Of a DNA stretch of 64,000 nt, positions 12,673 through 22,547 are shown piece after piece; the first letter of the stretch is position 1; each line of letters starts with the position of its first letter. The DNA comes from Phaseolus vulgaris (lineage: Eukaryota > Streptophyta > Magnoliopsida > Fabales > Fabaceae). The DNA is taken from positions 42,363,172 through 42,427,171 of the forward strand of contig NC_023759.2 of the NCBI RefSeq assembly GCF_000499845.2. The letters are read 5' to 3'. The position numbers and the translations under genes were made by a program. The notes under the pieces are model-generated. The model saw only the letters and a program-made list of their open reading frames with translations. It searched no databases and was not told where the DNA came from.

Positions 12673-13572
12673 CTAATTTCTGTACGATACAATATAAATT
12701 TACATTATTGTTTTAGAGAGTAAAACTCGTACTATTCTCACTTACAGTTAACTCTTTTTAAATTATTTTTCTTTCCCCTCGTCCATTGGTGAATCACGGC
12801 ATTACACTTACATGTGTGGAATAAAGAAACAAAAATGAATAATAGAATTTAATTTCATATAAAAGGATAAAAAGTATACATAAATCAAATAATGTATGAT
12901 TTTATGTTAATATGGAAATAAAATAATGTAAGAAGGAAAGAAAATAAGTAGGAAAAAATTGTTAATATGGATAAAAATGAAAAGAGAAATGTTTACTTAT
13001 TTAGATAAATGAAAAATAAATAAATAAATAAATAAAACTATTCCAATTAAAAAATTAAATTTAACTCGAAGTATGGAGTTGTAAGATAAGATCTATCATC
13101 TTTGTCTATTTTTTTCTTTTATTTTCTTCCTACCTAAAGGCCCAACTAAACAATATATTACAGTTTTTTCTTCCTCCACTCTTATAATTTATAATTGCAG
13201 TTCTATAATTTTTAAAATAACATTATAGCTCTTTAAAGGTGACTTCCTTACTTCTTATGGGAATCTTCTAAAACAAGTTTTCTGGAATTTCCACATAAGT
13301 AAAGAATTCCTGGATTAGAATTTTTGTAACAAGATTTTTGGAATAAATTTTCTGGATCATATGAAAAATGCATTTCAAAGCAACAAATTTTGAAACAAGT
13401 TTTCTGATGAAATAAGCTTTTCAAAATGTATAACACACTTTTCATAATGAGATTTCTAAAATATAGCTCTCACAACAAGTTTTTTTAGAACATGTATGAT
13501 ACTTTTGGAATTAACTTTTAAGAACAAATTTTTTCTAATACTGATTTTTTTCTCTTCTTCTTTTTCCTCTCA
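12670..13572. other. Intergenic, AT-rich
   Basis: No gene is supported. 13240-13540 repeats phrases such as TTTCTGGA and AACAAGTTTT on both strands, which may be a decayed palindrome-bearing element similar in style to its neighbours. Confidence 0.35.
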
Positions 13573-13580
13573 AAGAATAT

Positions 13581-13962
13581 GGTTGTTTCTTCCTACATCT
13601 CCATATGTTCTTCTCACACTTCCATAAGTTTTCATATTTTCAAAAATATTCCTATGTAATATTCCAGATTTAATATTTCGGATTATATAATCCAAAAGTC
13701 TTTTTTTGAATTCGTAATTAGTTTCTGGATTACATAATCTGGAAGTCTTTTTTCATATGCATGATTAGTGTCCGGATTATGTAATCTGGAAGTCTTTTTT
13801 AGCTTATGGATTATGTAATCCAAAAGTCTTTTTTCAAATGCGTGTCCGAATTACATAATCCGGAAGTTACTCTATGGGAGTGGTACAAAAAGAATAAAAA
13901 TGTATTTTCACGTTTTGTATAGGGTGGAAGAAGAACCTATGGAGGTGCAGGAAGAAACAATC
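13581..13962. mobile_element. Mutator-type MITE 3 with palindrome array
   Basis: The ends GGTTGTTTCTTCCTACATC and (reverse complement of the right end) GATTGTTTCTTCCTGCACC agree at 16 of 19 positions. An 8-bp repeat AAGAATAT lies at 13573-13580 and 13963-13970. About five palindromes of the GGATTATGTAATCC type lie inside. It is the same family as MITEs 1 and 2. Confidence 0.85.
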
Positions 13963-14178
13963 AAGAATATAAGTGGGTAATGTTCTCATAGTGTATAGTG
14001 AGAGAAGGTTTTTTTTTTATTATTAGTATGGGGTGCAGGTAGTAAGCATTGAAGTGTAGAAAGAAAAAAGAAAAGCCTACATTATAATTTATTACGTTTT
14101 AGCCCTAATCCATTTTACACCCATAATTAATTATCAACTAACTACTTGTTCATATTTCAACCCGCAACATTAGTTCAG

Positions 14179-14179
<1 letters not shown>

Positions 14180-14229
<50 letters not shown>

Positions 14230-14231
14230 TA
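14180..14231. repeat. (TA)n microsatellite with AC tail
   Basis: Alternating TA followed by a few CA steps. Confidence 0.9.
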
Positions 14232-16197
14232 TATAATCCTTTATTTTAAATGATAAATTAATTTTAATATTTTTTATCTTTAGTACAAAATAAAAATAAC
14301 AATAGTTTAACTTGAACTTTGAAAACAAATTAAATAACTTGTACATGAAATATTTTTTTGACACTACTATTCACAATCACGATGACTAAAATGTGTCTTT
14401 TTCATGTCCTTCACTTGAATTTAGTTCAAATTGTTCTTCGATCTAAACAATAGTAGCTGGTGATCTTCCAAAAAAAGAAGTGATTATTACCGTTAATGTA
14501 TCATAATTACTTCTCCATAAGAAGACACAATCCGTGTTTGAAAGTCTAAAATCATAATATTTATTTTAATATTTCAAAAACATGAATATCTTTATTAATA
14601 TTATCACCACCCCAACTTTTTCCCTTTTGCCTGAGGCTACTGTTATTTTTCCACCAATTATTACTAAAAAACTTCATAATGTTAGTGAAGAACAACTATT
14701 ATGGATACTCATTGCGCTGTTAATGATTTACTTTCTGCTTCAATTACAACCGTCACTTAAAGAGTCAACAAATACAAAATTATTGAAAATCACCAAAACA
14801 CTTTTTCACATATCCCTGTTGAAAGTGTTTCCAGGGGATTAGGTAGGATAGAATTCAATGATTAAATATACCATTATATTAAATATATTAATAAACAGTA
14901 TATGGATAGTGATGTATTGATCATGAAATATTAATATTTTGTTAAAAAAATAAATTCAATTGTACAACAAGTAAACTATGATTTCTTTGTAAAAAAAAAA
15001 ATTATTAAATAAGGGTTGTATCTAAATGATGAAAAAACTCACGTGAAAGTAACACACAATCACGAATCAACTGCAGGAAAATAAACGACATAAGATTTAA
15101 CGTGGTCACGCAACCTATATCCACACGGGTAATTAAGTTTTCATTTATTTCCTATTACGTACAAAATTACAAACATAATGATTTTTTAAATATAGATAAT
15201 AAAGTGACACAATGATTAAGCTCAGTCAAACACAATTGGTCTTATCTTCATACTTAACCTTAAATATATATAACGGCTATTTTTTCTCTTAGTAAAATAA
15301 TAGAAGGCGAAAAGAACATGATTAGACAAAAACTTTGCATGTGGATCAAATATACGGAACACGAAAAAGTGGAGATTTTGGCGTAAATGAGTGGTTTTTG
15401 TCTTTGAATTAAGGTAGCAATGATGTATTATTAATATTATTAATGGAGTTTAAAGGGTGAATGCATGTGGAACTCTTTGAGAAAGACAAGAAAGTGACAT
15501 GTATAATATTGTGGCCCATTTCAAGATTTTCTCTCCGGATTAAGGGCTAACTTATGGTCCAACATTTTTGTTAAGGTTTTGGCGCATTACGAAAGGTAAC
15601 ATCAACTAATAATCATCGTAAAGTCAAACAATCAAAATTAACAAAGTTTTCGGGTTCTCTGTTTTTTCCTTATCTTCTTTGGATCAATATGTTGTGTGGA
15701 AAATAAAATGCCTTCATTATATAATGCTAACCATGACCTAATCATTTATGTATTTATGTTCTGTGTGGGGTGCTCCAGATTGAGATACCACATTTTGTTG
15801 TGATTTTGATAGAACCATGTTTTTAAGGTCCAGAATGTACCAATAGTGACTCTTCTTTTTATGTGGTTGGGATTATGCATACAACTAATGGTGAAGATAA
15901 TAATGGTTTTATTATACTGCCAGTGGCTCATAATTGTGTGTATGGTTTGCCGTTGGTGATATTTATAAGATCTAGATATTATCAAATTTTATAATATTAT
16001 GAGGTTAGAAATGTTTATTGACAAATAATATACTTTAATACACTTTTATAACTAAGTTAATTGGTAATTAAAAATTTTACACTTAAAACCTTGCGAACAC
16101 GTATTAAAAGGATGTTTATGTGTTGCATAAATTAATATCTATGAGTTAGACATAATATATTATGCAGGAAAGAACTACTAGATCACATGTGTACTTA

Positions 16198-16200
<3 letters not shown>
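14232..16200. other. Intergenic, nothing supported
   Basis: AT-rich DNA with short chance open frames only. No element ends or protein-like stretches were recognised. Confidence 0.4.
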
Positions 16201-16238
<38 letters not shown>

Positions 16239-16270
16239 TTTATTTTATATTTTATATTTTATATTTTATA
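16201..16270. repeat. (TA)n microsatellite followed by TTTTATA repeats
   Basis: A TA run to about 16234, then several ATTTTAT units near 16240-16270. Confidence 0.85.
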
Positions 16271-16489
16271 AAAAATAAATGGCATATAAAAAAATACATA
16301 AGTGAGAACAATTATAAGATAATAAGATTGTATAACATAGATGATACATATATAACTTACAATTAGTTAGACTCACTGATATACAAATATAATTAGTCTG
16401 ACTCAGATGATATAGTCAGTCAGATTCAAATGATACAACTAGAGATGGTAATATTAGTCAAACTAATTGATATAGTGAGTACAAATGAT

Positions 16490-16771
16490 TAGTTAAAATC
16501 TCTAATTGATTCACGTGCATTAATTAAAATTATTTTTTGAATGACTAGTCAAGATAGATAAATGAGCTTATTAAATCCCACTCATTTCAACCTCGAATGT
16601 CCAACCTTATTATACATATAATTTAATTTGCATTTATTTATCAGAATAGAGTTAACCATCAAGTATAACATACATTCAAACTCACTATTTGATTCACACG
16701 TAATAATTTAAATCATTTGTGTAGTGACCAGTCAGGATTGACTCATTTCAATCCTCAGGGTCCAACCTTTA
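16490..16771. repeat. Imperfect direct repeat pair
   Basis: About 100 bp around 16500-16608 (TGATTCACGTGC ... CTCGAATGTCCAACC) recurs with changes at about 16680-16770 (TGATTCACACGT ... CTCAGGGTCCAACC). The CACTA element is inserted just after the second copy. Confidence 0.5.
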
Positions 16772-16776
16772 GCTAC

Positions 16777-18245
16777 CACTAGTACAAAACAGTGCTTTAA
16801 CGACGGTTAAAAAAATCATTGGACAGTTCAAGAACCGTCGTTACTTTGGGCATTGTTATAAATCAGCTATTTAAAACGACGGCTCTAGAATCGTCGCTAT
16901 AAAATCACATTAATGACACGTGTAAAAAATTATCATTATTCTGCCAAATAAATTAAAAAAATCTAATTATAACGACGATTCCAAACTAGAACCATCATTA
17001 TAACCTTAAAAAACATAGCTTTAAAGGCGGTTTAATCATGAAACCGTCGTTATAAATGTATTTTTTAAACTAAAATATTTTATTATTATATATATACTCT
17101 AATCCTGTATAAAATATCAAATTTCCATAACAGAACAATCATGCATGTAATATCATGATTTAAATATAAAAGTCTACATACAATAAATTAGTACATATAA
17201 CATTCTACAAAAAGTTATACAAATATATAAAAAAGTTCTATTTGATTCTAAACCCCAAATTTTAAAGTGTTTTTGTATTAAGGTATTACCAAATCCCAAC
17301 CTCTATCAATTTCAGGTCGCACAATAGTCGACATTCACTGCATAACATAGTAATCGTATTCGTTACCTCGTTTCGAGTAACTTTCATTTTTTACGCGTCT
17401 CCATCCGATTTCTCTCTGTCAAAAGTTATGATCGTTTGAAGTTTTTTCATGCTAAATTTTGGCAACTCCAAATCTATCACTCTTCTCCTCAATGTCAGGA
17501 CTCCTCCATCAAATATCCACTAAATGAAGTTCTCACAAACCCTAAACTATAAACTAATCAACACATACATTCAAATATTTATTAAAAAATTTAAAACCCT
17601 AAATCCTAAAAATACTAACCTTCTATGGGGAGTTGTGGGTGCAGCCCAGCCTGCGGTGGTAGTGTGTGGTAGAGGTTTGTGGAAGGTGTTGCCCGCGTGC
17701 AGAGGTGAAGGGTTGGCGCATGGAGGCAGAGGCAGTTGTTTCCTTGCACACACGAAGGAGAGAAGAAGACGCTTGGTGGCGCAAGGGTTGGGGTGGACGC
17801 TCGGAGACTTTGCGCGAATAGAGGAGAGCTCGAGGAACGGTGTCGACGACAATGGAAACTCAGTGGCAACAGTTATGGAGTTGCAAGTGACACTCAATGG
17901 AGAAGAAGAGTGCGGCGATGCAGAAGAGAGTGAGCGTGAAGGAGAAAAAGAGTGAGTGTGAGCGTGGGTTGGGGGGATTTTGATTTATATTCAGTTTTAT
18001 AATGACGGTTCAATAGAGTAACCGTCGTTATTTTTGCCCAAAATCATTTGTAACGACGGTTTAGTGTACCAACTGTCGTTATTTTAGTCCAAATTTATTT
18101 GTAATGATGGTTATAATTATAACCATCATTATTTCTCACCAAAAATTCAAAAAAATTACAGAATTTCCATCGCGCTTTTTTGCTACGACGATTTTCTGTT
18201 AAATGTCGTTATTCTTAATCGTTATTTAGGATTTGTGTACTAGTG
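16777..18245. mobile_element. Complete non-autonomous CACTA (En/Spm) transposon
   Basis: The left end CACTAGTACAAAA at 16777 pairs with the right end, whose reverse complement is CACTAGTACACAAA. The 3-bp duplication TAC lies at 16774-16776 and 18246-18248, as expected for CACTA elements. Both subterminal regions carry many copies of AACGACGGTT in both directions (16798-17055 and 18000-18225), the usual transposase-binding arrangement. There is no transposase gene. The centre (17630-17960) is GC-rich and open on both strands, unlike the rest. Confidence 0.92.
17630..17960. other. GC-rich interior of the CACTA element, possible captured fragment
   Basis: The base composition is clearly richer in GC than the flanks. 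The + strand is open for 143 codons (17524-17955) and the - strand for 108, but neither product resembles a protein I know. It could be a captured promoter or first exon, or simply element sequence. Confidence 0.35.
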
Positions 18246-18741
18246 TACATTTAATTTAAATATGCATTCCCTTAAGATAGTGTGACATCATGTGTAAGAT
18301 AAAATAAGAATGCCCTTCTTACGCCAAAGGAATATCAATCAAGTGAAATAATGAAATTAGGAACACCTTAAATAATTTTATATAAAAACATTAGACGTTT
18401 ATCGTAACGAATAATATATACAACCATAAAAGCTGACTTCTACTAATCTATGGAAAATATGTATATTAATCACATGTATAATTAATTAGAAGTACACCAT
18501 ACATACCCTAAACTAATAAATAGAAAAGGTCATTGTTTTCTTTGAAATATCATCAACACAATCTAATCAATGAGGGAGTGTTTTCTACTCATGAACCACT
18601 AGGACCAATTTTATTGCAAATATATTAAGGTTTCAAAATGTCAAACAACTCAATGAATGTTACACGTCAAGAAATAACCAACAATAATTGAAAATATACA
18701 CTAATTTAAAATCATGTTTTGATTGTGAAGTAACAATTACC

Positions 18742-18885
18742 TTCCTCCGATATCCATGTAGCTTATATATTCCAATGGTACTCGATCACCCCTAGATAGC
18801 TTAGAAATAACTGTTATTAGTTCCTCAAGATAAGATATTTCTTCCCCAACAAATCATATTTCTTCATTCAAACAGCCACCACCTC
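18742..18885 (-). pseudogene. Possible exon fragment of unknown gene
   Basis: On the minus strand one frame reads FVGEEISYLEELITVISKLS, then RGDRVPLEYISYMDIGG, and ends at a good donor (GGAAG then GTAATT). An in-frame TGA lies just upstream of FVGEE. The composition looks protein-like, but I do not recognise the family and found no neighbouring exons. Confidence 0.25.
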
Positions 18886-19980
18886 CACCCTTTGAAACCG
18901 TAAGTCAAATCATATTCAACTAAATTGTCTCTAGACAAGAGTATAAAAAACAGTGCACATTCCAATTTCTGAGTAAAGTCCAACTAACCTGCTGATAAGA
19001 AAAGGCAAAACTTGTCATACAAAAGAGAAGGAATTTTAGAGAAGAAAAGTGAAAAGTGGCCATCGACGATCAAATGACATAAGAATATTATCTGAATTGA
19101 AGAGTTGTATTATTTTAACATGGCAATTGTTGACTTCTTAAATTGCTAAAAAAGGAGAAGTATTACTTTCAATATTTAAGTTTACTAGTTGAAGCAATTC
19201 CCACAAAGTTTTTAAATCAAGGTTGCTAAGAGAATGTGGTATTAGCATTTCTATCTCACTAAATGATATTTATAGTGGAATGATTTATGATGCATTAAGC
19301 TTATTGCAACACTTATTCTATTGGTTGACTCAATAGAATGGTAACAATTAAAGTATGGGTTGTTTTGGCTTTTAACAGATCTCCAACTTCTTTACAAGTC
19401 TCTTATTGAGTGTTGTAAACAACTTTGGGATCAGCTCTATGTACTTGGGTTTCTCACCTATTTTTCCTGTAAACAAGAGAGGTATGAGCACAAAGAAACA
19501 ATTGAAAATGAACAGGCTATCATTTACATTCCACTCAGCAAAATCTTTTGTCACACTTTTGGATGAAAAGTGTAATGCCAATAATGCCACAAAAAATTCT
19601 TACTGGTTCTTCTATCATACACTTATACATAGAGAACAATAATATCATTTATCAGTAAAATATATTTTCATCTACATCCACGCTTTTAACAGAATAAACG
19701 AAAGTGTTTACCATTTCCCCCATTTACACGACATAAAGAAACAGTAATAAATCTTTACCCACCACTTTCACCTTTTCTCTTATCCCCCATATCTCATACC
19801 AACTACCAAGCAAACCCCAAAAAAGGCAATGACAACGCAATCTTATATGGTAGCATTCTTGTCTTCATTTACAAGTTCCAAAAATAATTGATGCACAAGT
19901 TAGTTAATGGGGTGACGTTGGCTATAGATTAACAACAGAGCAACTATAAAGCAATCTTCTTGAGAAATAAGGTTTAAGAA
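18886..19980. other. Intergenic
   Basis: Several overlapping short open frames at 19360-19642, none recognisable. Nothing else is supported. Confidence 0.35.
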
Positions 19981-19997
19981 CAAAATGGGGGAACAAA

Positions 19998-20240
19998 ATG
20001 CAGACCTTCATTTGTGCCCCTGTTCACGCCTTTGCTCACACCTCCGCTCTCCTTCGTTCGCGTCTCTGTTCGTCTCTGCTCGGGCCTCCGTTCCGGTCTC
20101 CATTTGTCTCCGTTCGCGCCTCCGTTCCCGTCTCCGTTTGCGGCGACGCCTTCCACCCGCAGCTTCCTCCTCCTCCTCTCGCACCTTCACCTTCGTTCGC
20201 ACCACAACCACGACCTGCAGCTTCCTCCTTCTTCTCCAAT
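19998..20240. repeat. GC- and pyrimidine-rich island with degenerate CTCCGTTC repeats
   Basis: Phrases such as CGCCTCCGTTC and CGTCTCCGTT recur with an irregular spacing of about 20-25 bp. All three forward frames are open for about 90 codons, which is the result of the biased composition and not evidence of a protein. The Copia element inserted about 100 bp downstream. Confidence 0.5.
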
Positions 20241-20349
20241 GGTTCTTTGTTTCAATGCCCTAAAAGCAAACACTAACTCTCTGAAGCTTGAAGAAGAACA
20301 GAGTGAGAAAACTTTTTTAAAACAATAATAATAATATTCAAGAATTTAT

Positions 20350-20790
20350 TGTAAGAAATTATGTAAATTAATTTCTATAAAGTGACTCACATGACTTAGA
20401 GTTTGGGCTTTGGGCCCAAATATGATTTAATAATAATAATAGAATTAAAGGCCCATTGGTTAATGTGAGAAATATATATATGATGATATACCTAATGAAA
20501 ACCTACATCTGATGGAGATTGGGTACTAAAAGCTATAGGGTTCTGTCTCTGCAAATAATAGTTGTCTCACTGTTAACCATCACGAAAGTGTGTGACAAGA
20601 ACGGAATTGCAAGAGATAGATTGGGATAAAGGAGATAAAGTAACTGCTCAATTAGGATCACCCATGGATCAAGGTAAGTGCCTATTCCTCCTTGATTGTA
20701 TGATTGTGTGAGAATCATGATATGATAAGATCTATTTGTGAACATAAATTGTATGTGTTCAATTTACGTTTATTCATGTTTTGACTTACA
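20350..20790 (+). repeat. Copia 5' LTR
   Basis: 441 bp, TG...CA, nearly identical to 26025-26465. The differences noticed are ATATGATG/ATCTGATG, TTGGGTAC/TTGAGTAC, TCACTG/TCATTG, ACTGCTC/ACTCCTC and TGCCTA/TGCTTA. Confidence 0.97.
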
Positions 20791-20792
20791 AG

Positions 20793-20805
20793 TGGTATCA
20801 GAGCC
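20793..20805 (+). other. Copia primer-binding site
   Basis: TGGTATCAGAGCC starts two bases after the 5' LTR and is complementary to the 3' end of the initiator methionine tRNA, the usual primer for this group. Confidence 0.92.
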
Positions 20806-20859
20806 TTGTTGCTCATTTTTGTGATTCTCCATTAATGTTTTTCCAAAATTCAAAGAACC

Positions 20860-21060
20860 CTAATTTTAAAATATTCCCAATTTAAGAACACTAATTTTAA
20901 AATTAGGATTTATAGATTAAGGTTTCCATTCCTCTATAATAGATCCCTAATTGTCCTAAACCATCAAAATTAAAGAACCCTAATTTTAATTAATCCCAAT
21001 TAAAGAACCCTAATTTTAATTAATCCCAATTGAAGAACCCTAATTTTAAAATTAGGGTTT
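20860..21060 (+). repeat. Short AAAGAACCCTAATTTTAA repeats in Copia leader
   Basis: About five related copies of AAGAACCCTAATTTTAA with linking CCCAATT occur between the primer site and the coding region. Confidence 0.75.
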
Positions 21061-21530
21061 ATGGATCAACGCCATTAACGGCGTAAAACCTTTTGAACCC
21101 AAACGCAAGAACGGTGGCTGCTGCGACGCGGTGGTTCGCACAGAACGGTGGCTGCTGCTGCTGCGGCACGGTGACTCATTGTGAGAGGGGTGGTTAACGG
21201 CATCCCTGCAGCTTAAGCAATTTTGCTTCATGAAAAAGAAGCAAATTTGATTTACTGTGCCTTAGGTTATCAATTTTATTAATATTATATTATAATATAA
21301 TATAATAAAATGCATGAAAAGAATCCAATTAGTGAATCCATGTATGAATTATTCTCTGCCATCATGAAATGCATGAATTCTTTGTTGCACCCCATATTAA
21401 AGTTTAATCGATTGTTACTTTTCTGTAATTTAGGTTATGTTATAATGTAATTAAATTTACATTTAAATTAAACTTTAATTAATTAATTAAAAGTGAGTAA
21501 CGAAAAAAATTATTTTCTGTTTTATGTATC

Positions 21531-21690
21531 ATGTTTTAATGTAATTTTATTTGCATTAAATTAAAGTTTAATTAAAGTTTTAATGAAATTTTATTATGTT
21601 TTAATGTAATTTTATTTGCATTAAATTAAAGTTTAATTAAAGTTTTAATGAAATTTTATTATGTTTATTAAATTAAATTTTAATTAATTG
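21531..21690 (+). repeat. 65-bp tandem duplication in Copia leader
   Basis: Copies at 21531-21595 and 21596-21660 begin ATGTTTTAATGTAATTTTAT and are nearly identical. A partial third copy follows. Confidence 0.85.
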
Positions 21691-21756
21691 ACTGAAAGTG
21701 AGGAATGAAAAATTATAATTCCGCTTTATGTATTTAATTTTAAATTGAAATTTTGA

Positions 21757-22165
21757 AATTATTTGTATGATAGATTTGTAATCACCAAAGTGATCAAATC
21801 TTTAAGTTTTATTTAATTCCAAATTATGGATGAAATTTTATTTCATATAATGATATTATTTATGGAATTATTTGTATGATAGATTTGTAATCACCAAAGT
21901 GATCAAATCTCTAAGTTTTATTTAATTCCAAATTATGGATGATGAAATTTTATTTCAATTAATGATATTATTTATGAAATTATTTGTATGATACATTTGT
22001 AATCACCAAAGTGATCAAATCTTTATGTTTTATTTAATTCCAAATTATGGATGATGAAATTTTATTTCAATTAATGATATTATTTATGGAATTATTTGTA
22101 TGATAGATTTGTAATCACCAAAGTGATCAAATCTTTAAGTTTTATTTAATTCCAGATTACTGATA
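21757..22165 (+). repeat. About 110-bp tandem repeat, four copies, in Copia leader
   Basis: Copies start near 21761, 21870, 21982 and 22094 (spacing 109, 112, 112). Each holds ATTTGTATGATAGATTTG and then CACCAAAGTGATCAAATC. The inner part AATCACCAAAGTGATCAAAT contains a short inverted repeat. Confidence 0.9.
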
Positions 22166-22547
22166 AATTTTATTCCAATTACCTATAGAATGGATGCTAA
22201 ATTATTTATATATATGGGTAAATGGAAATTCATTATTATAGGGCATTATGGATCACCCAAAGGTTGATTAGTTGTCCTTATAATTAATGGATATAATTGT
22301 TGGTAGTGAGTATGTGTTATTAGTTTTGCTTGTATATCCAAAGATAACAAGTGTTTCTAGTTAATGCATACATCTTGCCAAATAAAGTTAATACTATTAG
22401 CATCATTATGTTTTGTGTATTAATGAATCTCCCAAAGGAGAACATTAGTATACATAGAATGTTTTCTGAATCTGTATAGTATGTTTAGTTTATAACTCAA
22501 AGTATTAATGTTAAGCATGTGTAATCAAGTATTGTTCCTGTATCTTT

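Noticed and set aside
17571..17897. Minus-strand 108-codon frame in the CACTA element
   Set aside because: It lies opposite an equally open plus frame in GC-rich DNA and has no recognisable motif or splice support.
20008..20328. Overlapping arginine- or serine-rich open frames on both strands
   Set aside because: Several frames are open at once because of GC- and CT-biased repeats. None looks like a protein.
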